This document shows, piece by piece, positions 38,046 through 50,700 of a DNA stretch of 64,000 bases. The notes beneath the pieces are model-generated. The model was not told where the DNA came from, did no database searches, and worked only from the letters and a program-made list of their open reading frames with translations. Each line of letters begins with the position of its first letter. Position 1 is the stretch's first letter. The DNA comes from Gordionus sp. m RMFG-2023 (Eukaryota; Nematomorpha; Gordioida; Chordodea; Parachordodidae), in the NCBI RefSeq assembly GCF_954871325.1, contig NC_088775.1:81507561-81571560 (forward strand), in the 5' to 3' direction. The position numbers and the translations under genes are program-made.

Positions 38046-40230
38046 ATGAAATCCAATTCTATGATGATTATTAAATTTTTATGTTGGGTAAGCTATCTTT
38101 TTATATATATTTTTTTTTGGCGAACGTTTTATTTGTAATCGTACAAAATTTTTAATAAAATTGCCTGGTTTTAATATAGGAGCAAATATCTAAAAAAAAT
38201 TTAAAATTAATGTTCCATTCCACTGAGACCTCACAAATATTCGGATTTATTTTTAAATAAATACAATATTATGTTATTTCTTATTAGAGGGTGAAAATAT
38301 ATTCGCATTCGATCGATGAAAAAATATGATTCAATGAAAAAAGGATTATTCGTTTTTAATATCAATATAATCGAAATTTATCAAATAACTTACTGAAAAA
38401 TAAAATATAAGCATATAAAATATATTTTGATTAAACATTTTAATGAAAACTTGTCCCTAATAGATATGATTTAATGTATTTGATGGCTGGCTACTTCTCT
38501 TTCTAAAATATAAGTTTTTAAAATTTGTAAATACAAAAAAAAAATACATCCCTTTTTGAATAGCAGGTGTTTAGCTCAGAGGTTACAGAACTGAACTTAA
38601 GAACCGCAATTTCGGGTTCGGAACACTCAGCTTAAGACAATTTTATTTACTGATATCTAATATTGAGGTAGGTAACTTAGGAAGAAAGAGAGTAGAGTTA
38701 GATATCAGTTAAGTCATGAGCCCCACTTTCCCGGAGTGCTGAGTTAGCCAAGATTTTTATTGTGAATAGATTCGTAATTTAATATAAATTCTCTTATAAG
38801 TTTAAATGCCATGGGAAAAAAAGAAAGTCTTTTATATGGTATTTTAAGGATGAAATAAAATCCTTATTTATTTTAACTTACAATAATAATTTAATGAATT
38901 ACTCTATTTGAAAATACCAATCAAAATATTTACTTGTAAATTTATAAAAAAAAATTATTTCTATGAATTTTTTAATATTTATTTATTAGGGAATGATAAC
39001 CGCAACCATAATTAATAGTTTGTTATTCACGAATGTAAACGCGGAACTAAATGGGCCAACGGACGAATTGACGGAAAACAACATAGTTAGCAGAGAAAGA
39101 AGATCCCCCTGGGGTGGAGGTGGATGGGGTGGTGGTGGTGGTGGATGGGGCGGTGGTGGCCAAGGTTTAAAACTTTCTGGATTGATCCTTTATATATTAT
39201 TACCTTATGCAACTCCTGAGTAATTTTTAGATTTTATTTGTAGAAAGATTTTTCATTCTTCTTAATTAACGATTTTTTTTAACAAACTTTTACAATAATA
39301 TTATTTGATTTACAAAATAAAAAATCAGTAATCGATCAGAAAGGGCATTTAATAATATGCGTAAGTTCAAATTAATGTAAAATCCAAAGTTAATTTCCTT
39401 TTATAAGCAAGAATGTATTATGATGCCATTGTCCATCTTTGTTGTACAGTTAAATCGTATATTATTGATTAATTGAAAAGTAAATCAGAGTATAAAAAGA
39501 GAGCCCAAGTCCTCCAATAAAATTTATGGGGAGAAATGTCATCCCAAAAAAGTATCCCTCCTTTATAAAAATTTTGACTGTAATTTATGCAAATTGTTTC
39601 AAAATAGAAAATTGAAAAATATAAGGCATTAAATAAATATTAAAGGCTCCATTATTATAAATTTTCTAACTGAATAATTTGGAATTCAAATTAATTTTTT
39701 TTTAAAAAAAAATCGGCCCAGCACGGCCTCGGATTTTTGGAAATTCATACCATTTTTAGTCCATTTTGATCCGGGTCGGGTTCATAGGCTGGACCTGTAG
39801 GTCGTCTCTAAGATTTCTTTATATAAACGCAAGCATAAATTATTATCCATTTGTTTTAACCTCCCTAAAAAAAATATTATATATAATATATTATATATTT
39901 ATAATATATATTTTATATTTTAAAGGAGGAAGTCGTCAAAAAAGCTGGGGAGGAGGAGGCCAATCTCAGGGCGGTAGTCAAAAAAGTTGGGGAGGAGGCA
40001 GAGGCGGTGGTAGCCAAAAAAGTTGGGGAGGAGGCAGAGGCGGTGGTAGCCAGAAAAGTTGGGGAGGAGGCAGAGGCGGTGGTAGTCAGAAAAGTTGGGG
40101 AGGAGGCAGAGGCGGTGGTAGCCAGAAAAGTTGGGGAGGAGGCAGAGGCGGTGGTAGTCAGAAAAGTTGGGGAGGAGGTGGGGGTCAAAGTCAAAAAAGT
40201 TGGGGAGGAGGCTTTGGCGGTAATTATTAA
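38046..40230 (+). CDS. Secreted glycine-rich prepropeptide B
   Basis: Paralogue of gene A; function unknown. Exons 38046-38087, 38990-39164 and 39926-40230, with the same intron positions and phases, give 173 residues. The signal peptide is residues 1-32 (MKSNSMMIIKFLCW, then a hydrophobic stretch ending TNVNA). The propeptide starts ELNGPTDEL and ends at a furin-type SRERR site. The mature chain of about 121 residues starts SPWGGGG, then has six to seven nearly exact SQKSWGGGRGGG repeats, and ends GGGFGGNY. The signal and propeptide are as well conserved with A as the repeat domain, which argues for a selected secreted peptide family. No cysteine in the mature part. Likely secreted and cleaved in the Golgi; a structural, adhesive or host-interaction role is only inference. 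Confidence 0.82.
38575..38760 (+). repeat. Possible tRNA-derived SINE in intron 1 of gene B
   Basis: TTAGCTCAGAGGTTACAGA resembles an A box and GGGTTCGGAAC, about 40 bp later, resembles a B box. The implied acceptor stem pairs poorly, so this is not an intact tRNA. An inverted pair, ACTGATATCTAA and TTAGATATCAGT, follows. Confidence 0.35.
39935..40210 (+). repeat. 36-bp coding minisatellite in gene B
   Basis: Six near-perfect copies of a 36-bp unit around AGTTGGGGAGGAGGC, each encoding SQKSWGGGRGGG. Copies differ mainly at single synonymous bases (AGCCAG/AGTCAG), which indicates recent expansion or homogenisation. Confidence 0.9.
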
Positions 40231-42075
40231 TCAATCTTATATTATACGCGATATTCCTGGATATATTAATTATAATAATTGTATATTTCGCACTTTCACC
40301 GCTTTAATACGAATCAATTTGAAATGACGAATGTCATTTTTTAATGATTATTCTTATTTTTTGTAGCCAATAGCCATAATTTCTCTGAAATATATTTTTT
40401 TAAAATAAATTTAAATTATAATAAAAATAAACTACTATCAAAGCCTTATTTTGATTTGTATTAAATCATATGTAATTTTTTCCCCAAATAATTTCTACAT
40501 TATTGTAAAGTTTAATTTTTTTGAAAAAGAAGTAAATATAAATATTGTGGAATAAAAAACTTTTGTAGAAAAAAAAGTATATTTGATCAATAATATGGAT
40601 ATTATAAAAAGATCGATTAAAATGCTATTATAGCTAATTATCTAGATTTTATATTTCTTTGATCCTATTTTCAGTAGATATATTATTTTAAAACTGATAA
40701 TATTATTGTGTCATCTTAAAAGAATATCTTAATAATGAGATCGAGAAACAAAATGTTTTATAAACGTTCATATGTTTCAGAGAAACGCTGGTGATTTGAT
40801 TATGACACTTTATAATTTGTCCGCAGATAATAAATTTTGCACTCATAAGTTAATTTTAGTCTTTTTTCTATTATTCGAAAAAATAGTTGTAAATAATTTG
40901 AATGAATAATGTATCAAATCAGGCCATAATGAAAAATCATAAAAATATATATGATTTGCTTTTGTCAGTGTTGAAAAAAAAATGAGATATCATTTTTCAT
41001 TACAGGATTCGAATATTCTTGAAAAAGTTCAGAGCATTTTAAATAACTTTATTATAAAATGGCGGAGTCCTATACATGCTTTCAATATGTGTTCGTTGAA
41101 TTTTATAATAAGCGCGATATAAATTGATTTAAACAGCTGATCAAGTTTATAAAATCTTAACGGATATCTATTTTTTAACTAATATTATTAATGAGAATGT
41201 ATGAATTTAGTCATAATTCCTGGCCAAATGTATAATTCAATTTAAAGCAACGGAGAATAAAAATATTTTAGTCATATATTAAGTATTATTTTATAAAATA
41301 ATAGCTAGAGTTTGAAAGATTTATTTTCCATTAGCTTTTTTATCCTTTTTTTTAAAATTAATCGGGAAAGAAACAACTTTTTATAGACTACACAACTAAA
41401 TAAATTATATCCAGACAAAGGCTTTCTATTTTGTAGTGTTGTTAAAAGGCCTTGTTTTTCAAAATGGCCTGATTAATAATTTAGCCCAAATGATATTATG
41501 TAAGCCTAGAGATTTTTCTCATAGATGGCAGAAAGGTTTGGACCTCTATTTGCCATGTTTCGAGGATTACACGATAATATTTTGGCTAAAATCTTAATCG
41601 AGCCGTTTTTAATTCTACCAAAATCGAGTCGTTTACAAACTATCGCGACTGTGAGTATAATATTTAACCTCTAGCTATCTAAGATTGTCCTACTCCTTAC
41701 CCTACCCCATTTACAAGATATGTATCGTATTTATTAACGATATAAATCTTTTTTTGTTTTAAAAAAAATCAGCTCATAATTAGTGGAACTATTTTTTTTG
41801 AAAAAAAGCAATAATTAATAAAAACCAAGGTAATCAACTCATCAAAGAAACATTCCTTTCAAAAAAAGTAGTGAATACTTGTGGAAATGCCTGTTGTTGG
41901 CCTTGACAGTACCAATTTAATGCAGATTTAATATAATTTTTTATTTTATTGGTCTAAAAATTAAACATCAATTAATAATCTGGAACAAAAATATTTTTAA
42001 AATTTATTATTTAAACATAAGAATTAAAATATTCTTTTATATTTATTACTTGATATTCTCACAATTTTATCATAA
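40231..42075. other. Intergenic with one degraded MITE
   Basis: No exon recognised. A hAT-type MITE of about 209 bp spans 41,434-41,642 (left TAGTGTTGTTAAAAGGCC, right GTCGTTTACAAACTA); its flanking 8-mers do not match, so it is old or rearranged. Confidence 0.5.
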
Positions 42076-45000
42076 TTAAACGGTAGTTGACATTAATAAT
42101 TTATATTTCTAAAAAATAAAATAATTACTAAAAAAAATAAGATGCATATGAATACTCACTTCAACTTCATTTTTCAAATCCGTATTTTGCTGAGCCCAAT
42201 CTTTGTTAATACTTTCCAATATCTTTAAATTGGCTTTATCCTCCTCAATTTCAGATTTTAATCCTAAAATTTCTTTACTCTAAGTAATATTATAGAAAAA
42301 AATATTTCTTTTTAAAATTAGTAATAGGGGAGGAGGTACCATTTCCACGCCCTTTAAAATATGATCGTTGATGATGATTTCGTATTCTGACTGCATTTTT
42401 GCCAGATTATTTTCAGCGTTCTGCAGATTATTCCTGAAATCTTTTATATTGGTCTCTAAATCTAAAAATTTAGCATTCATAAGTTGTTCATTGTTTTTCA
42501 TAAGAGATATAGTGTCATATTGTTTTTGCCTAATGCTATTATTTGCAGATAAAGTGTCTAAAACTTTCTAAAATATTATAATAAAATACATTTTCTACTT
42601 CTTATTATTATTATATACTTGTGTTTTTAGTATTTCCTCGGAGAGATTCGCATTTAATAATTCGATGATTTTTTTGTGCTAATAATATATGATATATAAT
42701 TTTAAAAAAATTACTAAAATTTTAAATTATTTGATCAGAGAATAAGAAGTTATCATTCAACTAAAACAAACTGTAAAATTAAATTATAGGGATTATCAAA
42801 ATATATGACTATAGGTTAATTACTTTTCTTTTGAGAATTGCCAATATGTGTTTTATAATGGCCTTTTATCTTAACTTTTAGGGTGGAATCCTCTAAGGAT
42901 TAGTAGTTTTTCTTAGAACTGTAAAATTAATAATTTTACTCCCAACCCCCTGCTATCGATAATAATTTATATAGATCTAGGAACCCAACCCATGGTCCGA
43001 ATGTTAAAAAAAGGAAGATTATAGAAAGTAACTATTTTATATTACGCATTATATTTTAAATATTCAGCAAATACTTTCATAATTTAATGATGTCTTTAAC
43101 AAAATAAAAAAATATAAGAATGAAATAGTAAATATTTTTAATCTCCTGATTTATTTTTAAAAACTTTTCTTATTTTTTCTTAAAATTCATTTTATAGATC
43201 GTTATATTCAATTCAGACAATAAAAAATGGAAAAATAGGAAATAATAATAATTCACGTTACGGGCTGGGCCCATATTTTGGTTATGATGTTACCACCGGT
43301 CTGGTCAGGCTGAAGGGTGGCCCTTCGGACTTTAGGAGCCTTTATTTCTATTTTAAAAAACTGATATATAAATATTAAATTATTACACTTCCGACTCCAT
43401 AATAGTTAATCTAAAAAGGTTGTAACAAAAATGTATAAATAAAAATATAACCATGTGAATGTGAGAAAGAATTTCATTTTTAAATTGTATTTGTATATTA
43501 AATAATAATTATTCGTGTAAATATAGATATTTATATAACCATAATGTTCACCAAATATGGTTTGGCATAAATGTTCACCATAATATATAAAAATTAAGTT
43601 AGTATAAAATGTATCGAGTGGTATCTCATTTCACTTTGCACTAATTATACTTTTTGAAATCGAAAGGTTTGAGATTGAATAAAGAGCCGTCATCTTTATG
43701 TATTGAAAAGATATTTTCTATCTATTGAAAAATAGAGATAACAACTAAAATTGGCCCCGCCCTGCCCGAGCCGTTCAGTAAAAAATTTTTGAAAATGTTT
43801 ATTTTGGACCGGCCGAAAATATTTTACAAGTTGTCCAGCCCGGTCCATTACAAATTTATAAAGGAGTAAGATATAATTTACGAAATTTTAAACTTTAAAA
43901 AGGCGAGATTTTGTCCCAGCCTATAAAAATATTCAGGAAAACCTAAACTCACCTAACCCTAAATACAGAGTTAGTGTGAATTCCAATACAAAATTTTCCG
44001 CGACTAATTCAAAAATATAGCATATTTTGAGGTAGCCGCGAATTCGCGCTATTAATGCTGGGTAAGCCATTAAAAAATTGATAAATTAATTTTAAAAATT
44101 TATGCCAATAATAATATAATATATTTATATCAAACCTTTTGTTCATTACTCTTAAAAATATTTATCTTAATTTCATCGCTATCATTTAGTTTTTCGAAAT
44201 GCATCTCATAGTTTTTAATGGTGGATAAAAGATTTATATTTTCAGATTCCAATTTGTAGAGATCGGACTTCAATTTTTCATGTTTTATAGTGAGGGAATT
44301 GAATTTTTCTTCCAAATTCTCCTTGATCATTATTAAGTTTTTGACTATAAAACCAAATATATATATTTATTCAAAATAATTTCCTACGTTATCTTAAAAT
44401 TACCTTTTAATTTTATATTTTTTTCGGATTCATAAACCGTATGCACCATTTTGTTCATATTTATTAATTCATTTTCTAATCGTGTAAGTTCGTTATTTAT
44501 TTTTCCTTTAGATGCCTCTTGGTTACTAATTTTTGTTTCCAATTCCGATATTTTTGAACTATCTTCATCCTTCATTTGCTTTATAAATATCATAAGGGTA
44601 GAATTTAATACAAAATAAGAAGTATTATACTTGGATTCTTATTATTTTTTGATTTAGCATGCTATTATCCTTGCTTAATAAATCATTTTTAGCATTCAAT
44701 TTATGAATGTCTCTTTCTAAATTTTCGATTTTATGGTTATTCTGAATTGGAATATCTTCTCTAATTCTTTTTTCATTTTCTATTGATACTTTATAACTAT
44801 TTTCGTTTTCAATCTTGTTTATATAATATGTATATTTTTTTTATTAAATATTATTATAATACTATTTTTAATTCAAAATTTTTAAGGTCTCTTTTATATT
44901 CTTCAATTTCTTGTTCATATTTTTGATTAATTCTTCTTTTTAATTTAAGATCATTCATTAGATAATTCATTTTCTCATGAAATTTATATAGATTACTATT

Positions 45001-45190
45001 TTCAAAGTTATAATTTTTCTCTGTATAAAATTTTATTTATAACAAATTATTGATGTAAGATAAGAACTTTACTTGTTTTAGTTTGCCATTGATTTTCATT
45101 TTGATCAAAAAGATTGAAATCAGAAGCGAAAATATCAGAGGCTACGTTCTCACAATTAAAAATCTCTTGCGAAGTTTTAAGTGTATTCAT
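42076..45190 (-). CDS. Coiled-coil protein of unknown function
   Basis: Not recognised. Nine exons in full phase agreement: 45073-45190, 44863-45020, 44631-44813, 44404-44578, 44136-44344, 42619-42678, 42340-42567, 42160-42279, 42076-42108, giving 427 residues from MNTLKTSQEIFNCEN to KYKLLMSTTV. After about 40 N-terminal residues (acidic and aromatic, with SDIFASDFNLFDQNENQ) nearly the whole chain is predicted helix rich in Glu, Lys, Asn and Leu with heptad-like spacing, such as EIEEYKRDLKNFELKI, ELTRLENELINMNKM and LKSDLYKLESENINLL. No enzymatic motif, no membrane segment. A start 45 bp upstream in the same frame is possible. Length and build fit a cytoskeletal, centrosomal or kinetochore adaptor, but that is a guess. 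Introns are about 40-60 bp except one of 1.46 kb at 42,679-44,135. Confidence 0.75.
42679..44135. other. Large intron of the coiled-coil gene
   Basis: Contains two GGCC-rich repeat fragments (around 43,260-43,330 and 43,750-43,870) of the same family as at 26.1 and 50.4 kb. No further exon was needed, since the phases on either side agree. Confidence 0.5.
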
Positions 45191-47724
45191 TTCTTTTGTT
45201 AATAAATAAAAACCAAAGAGCAGACGATAGTTCAAAAATTATATAAGAATAACTTAATTAAATTAAAATGAGATCTTTATGGAGCTATGACCTAAATATT
45301 TTAAAAAATCTCTTAGTAAATTTTTATAACTTTATAAATAAATATAACCAAAATCTTTTAATATAAATTTTTTAAAATTTTGTAAATTTTGAAATATATA
45401 ATTGCTACTAATTATTTTTATACTTCCCATTTATTTTAAATATTTGCAAATTTGATTAATAAAACTGCCCAAAAATATAAACAATAATATATTAGGAAAA
45501 ATTTAACAACTTTATAAATTTTATTAATATCTAGAATTTTTAAAAATTAATAAATTTTTGTAAATTCGAAAAGATTATTTAGACCACTATTTTATTTATA
45601 CATTAAAAATAGTTTTTGCTCTTTTTTTATTAAAATTAATAATGTCGATGTTTAGGTCACAGCCTAAAGAAAAAATTACATATTTTAGAAGTGTAAGACC
45701 AAGACTGTCTCTAAATCAGAGCTGCATATTCGGTCAAGCTCAGAGCAGGATGCTCAATGTTTAAATTAAATTTAATTTTACAAATTACAGTCAAAATAAT
45801 TTAATGACAAAATTTTATAATTCATTTTAAAAATTCAGACCAGGCTTAGTAAAATAAACAGTTTAACATTATGAAGATATATTTCTACTAAATAGTTATC
45901 TTATTTTTATAACTCTATGATTTATGTTTTTTACTTTAATATACATAACAGGTTTCGTTATGTTAAAAAGGATCGGATCCATTCATATTTATAAACATAT
46001 GCCATCGTCTTTAGCAAGGCAATATCACTCAGTCAATTTTATATTCCTATTAGATTTATTATCCTAAAGCCCAATTTAATTAATTTATTATATTCTTATA
46101 TTTGATAATTAGGATATAATTAGGAATTGCGATACTTTAATTGAATTTTTTTTTTCATTTACTATCAGCAAAAACAATTTCTTTTAATATGTATCAACAA
46201 GAAGCTTATAAACTTTAGTCAAGCAGCCCTTTTACCAAGTCAATTTTTAATAAAAAATTTTTATCTTAAAATCGCTCTGAATCAATGACATATAATAATT
46301 ACCTAGACTAATGATTAATTTAATATAGTGCATTTTGAAATGTCATAGAATCAAAATCAGGAGGTGTGACACTCTATATAATTTGTGGGAGAAACCAAAA
46401 TGGCATGTCATTAGCTGATTTGTAATACACATTTAAATAACTGGAGTGTCAGTCCAAGTAGTATTATATGTCATTGTTTTAAATAGTTTTGATTGGATTC
46501 AGAGTTCAAAATGTTGATAAAAATATGTGGTAAATTACAATTTTAAATTTTCATAGACCCTAATTTAATATATGGGCTGTTTAAAAAAATAATTAATAAG
46601 ATTTCAATTCAACTTATTGTTTTATTTATTTATCTTTATATTAAGCAAAAAATATTAAAAATAAATAAATGATGGATCAATAGTAAAAAGATTTAGATCC
46701 TAATTTTTTTAGATCGAGGATCGAATTCGGAATCACCGATCCTTTAATCTTTCAATTCTGTATTAGGGGCCTCGTTAGCTAGTGCTTTTATGTTAAAGCA
46801 CTTTCCTTTTCAAAGCGACAATCTTGAAAAATGTATTAGTACCCTATTTAGAAAAATCGAATAGCACCCAATTTTATAATATTTGGAACCTATTTAAAAT
46901 ACATCAATCTCTTACTTAAATAGCTTCTTTATAAAATTTTAGTGCTTATTTTAAAAAAGTATTTTCTTGTGACATTGAATCATTTTATTAATATAATTTC
47001 TTTTCTTTTGCCTTAAGCAAAAGCAAAAAAAATGATAATGTTATTTATCTTGTGAGGCACGCGATTATTTTGATGAAAATTGATCTTTGATATTTCATCA
47101 AAAATAATAAAAAAAATAACATCTTTACGTGATACGTGATATATAGCGCTTTTGCCCTCTAACGTTGAAGATTCAACAGAGCTACGCTAGGTTTTCCTCA
47201 TTTCCATCTAATTGGAACAATTTAATTTGGGTATAAAAATAAAAATATGAGGAGCCCTCCACACGTTTGTGGGCAAGCCGCACGTACTTGTAGGCACAAC
47301 ATTTCGAAAAATGTTGCTTAAACCTCTATAGGCTTTAATTTAGAAGGAGTGGGACAAAGAAAAGCCTATACCCGAGAACTACAGTATAATTTAATTACTT
47401 TAAAGGTGGGTAATGGCTGATTTTAAGCTTAATTTCTTTAATGTAAGTTATATCTGTAAATAAATATGATTAAAATAAAATAATATTTACCACCGGATGA
47501 ACCGAACCCATCATTTTCAATAGATTCATTTTGAATATCATGTTAATATTTTAAAAAATCAATAACATCTTTATAACTTATCAAATCTAAGGTCATATGA
47601 TTATAAATAGATGAAAAAATTTAAATAAATCAGCTGTTAAAGCGACAATTAATGACAGTATATCGTAATATGCCAATCAAATATTATTCATATCACGTCA
47701 GATATTCTACAATTCTTGTATAAA
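45191..47724. other. Intergenic between coiled-coil gene and NAA10
   Basis: Divergent gene arrangement; both promoters should lie here. AT-rich, no exon, no clear TATA box tied to either start. Nothing else supported. Confidence 0.4.
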
Positions 47725-50700
47725 ATGAATATTAGAAATGCCAGGGTAGATAATACCTTAAAACCTTTGCTAATTTTATGTCAATTTTTTAGCCTGATGA
47801 TTTAATAAATATGCAAAACTGTAATCTTTTATGTTTACCTGAAAATTATCAGATGAAATATTATTTATATCATATTTTATCTTGGCCTCAAGTTTTTATT
47901 ACATTTAAACATAATATAATATATATTCCAAGTTATCCTATGTTGCAGAAGATGAAAAAGGAAAAATTATTGGTTATGTTTTGGCTAAAATGTATTACAA
48001 TAATTAAAATCTATTGATTTCATTTTTAAATAGAAAAATATTTATTCAGACTGAAACACTTTGCATAACAAATTATAATCTTTACTTTATCACAATTTAA
48101 AATATATTAATTAAAAACTTATTTCATTTGATAGTCAAGAAATATCATTTTGATTATACCTTGGTAATTTTTTTAATTATATTTAAGGGAAGAAGATTCA
48201 GAAGATGACCCTCACGGTCACATAACATCATTAGCTGTCAAAAGACCATTTAGACGCTTGGGATTGGCTCAAAAATTGATGGACCAAGCCTCTTTTGCAA
48301 TGGTTGAATGTTTTAAAGCTAAATATGTTTCTTTACATGTCAGAAAGAGCAACAGAGCTGCTTTAAATTTATATATCAACTCATTAGGCTTCAAGTAAAA
48401 ACTAGAATATTATGAATATATATATATTAGTACAGAATATTTTAATTTAAGACTTTAATATTTTTTTATTAAAAAAAATGCTCTCCTACTAGTGTTGTTA
48501 AAAGGCTCGTTTTGAGCCAATTTTTAAACGGCTAATTCAATATTATATTCAGAAAAATATTACGCAGGCCTGAAGATTTTGCTCACAGAAGTATAAAGGT
48601 TTAGACATATATTATCGAAATCTCGAAGCTTAGGCAATATTTTTCTGCCTAAAATATTGAATTAGCCGTTTTAAAAAATCGGCTCAAAACGAGCCGTTTA
48701 ACAGTACTATCTCCTACAACTCTAGGAAATTTGACTGTTTACAAATCTTGGAATTATATTTCTTCACTTTTTAGCCACTTTACATCCTTAATTAAGTCAA
48801 AAACAAATTATTCAATTTATTTATTTTTCAAATATAAAATTAAATTATTTTAATACAATACAAATATATTTAAAAAGTTCCTTGCTGAACTCTTTATTCC
48901 ATTTTTTCCAATCATTTTCAAAAATTAAATTATCTTTTGAAAAAATTTAATTTTTGACCCAAATAATGTAGGAATCTAATTATTTGATGTAAATATAATG
49001 AATTATTTGATTTTGAAATGCACCTATATCTTTTGGATTGATTTTGAACACTGTATAAATTAATTGCTTTTAAAATTGGGCAGTGTTTGAATACTTGTAT
49101 CTAAGATATAATATCTATTGTTTTTTGTATTTTTTATAAGATACATATACCCATATATATTTTTCATTTCACTGACAAAAGACACAGATTCTTTTAAAAA
49201 ATATTTTTGTAAAAATTTCAATATACATTTTTATGGATTCTTGCATTTGTTGTTATTTTTTTCTTTTCTCTCTTTTATATTTTGTTAAGAACCTGGACAG
49301 GGTTCTGGTTCCTAAAATTTTGAAAAGTAGATTTTTAAATTTAATGCAGTTCTAAGGGTTCCAGTTTTTAGATCTGTAACTATATGTGATAAAAGAAGAA
49401 CTTTTCTAAAATAAATAAAAAATTGATAAAATGCAATTAACCCCCCAAAAAATGAAAATAATTTTAAATCAATAATATACAATTCTTATCCTTTAAAGTT
49501 TTAAAAAAATATGTAACCCTATCTACTGTCGATTTTTTAGATAAATTTAAAGGCAAATTCCTTGATGTTATAAAACCTATATGGCAATAAGCCAATATTT
49601 TTGGCCTATGCCTTTTTTTTAAAGAAAAAATCTTCTTTTTGTATTTTAATAAAATATCTAAGGAAATTCGGAGCCACCTCTACTATAGCACAAAGAACCT
49701 AAAGAAAATATATTTCTTTTTAACTTGTGTATTAATTAAATTTATATATGTTAGCGTCTGTGTTTTTTCCGGCAATGTATTATTTTTACAACTATAAATC
49801 ATTTTTTGAGCGCGTTTTTAAAAATATAAAAATCTGATTTTACCGGAAATATATTCTATCATTATGAATTATAGACAATTTTGCTGTTGTCTTTTGAGTC
49901 ATTTATAATTTATATAAAAAAAATGTATGGAATATTTAATATAAATTGTATTAAGCTTAAAAGTTCATGGAAAAATTGTCTGAAATTCATGTTAGACATT
50001 CCAAACATGACGGCATACATTTCCGGTAAAATGATTTAAAGTTAAAAAAATAACACATTGCCAGAAAAAACGCATTGACGCTAACATATACATATTTTAA
50101 AAAATGTTATTATATTTTAAGTGTTATAGAAATAGAACCAAAATATTATGCAGACGGTGAGGACGCATATTCAATGAAAAGAAATTTGGAAACATTTCAG
50201 GTATTTTAATTTTCACTATTAAATTTTGATAGTTAATCTTTATCTTGTTCTCTAGCTTATATATACCTTAGATATATTTATACTATAGTTCGAAAATTAC
50301 CATAAAAATTGTAACAGATCATTTTAAGAAATCGATATTACATTAGTCAGAGACTGCAGATCCGGCCCTAAGCCTTGGTACATGATTCGCACCATTATAT
50401 TTTAAAAGAATCTGGGCCGGGCCTGAAAATATAAAATTGGGCCATGTCAATTTTTAAAATCCGGACTGGTGGTACCTCTGCAGATCTGATATTAATATAT
50501 TTTTCTTAAAAAAAATATTCAACTATAATTGTAATTTTGAACTAATTACTTAAATTTCATAAATGTATAGCTCAAAACGATGCAATCCACAAAACGAGAC
50601 TCGGATAATGAGGCTATGAGGCAAAACATGGCCAATATATTGCCGGAACTCTTAAACGATTTGAACAAATGTCCTATTATGCGCAAACAGCAAAAAGAAA

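Noticed and set aside
39913-40327. Open frames on both strands across the glycine-rich repeat of gene B (and the same at 21.4-21.9 kb)
   Set aside because: A stop-free 36-bp repeat opens every frame; only the frame joined to the signal-peptide exons in correct phase is supported.
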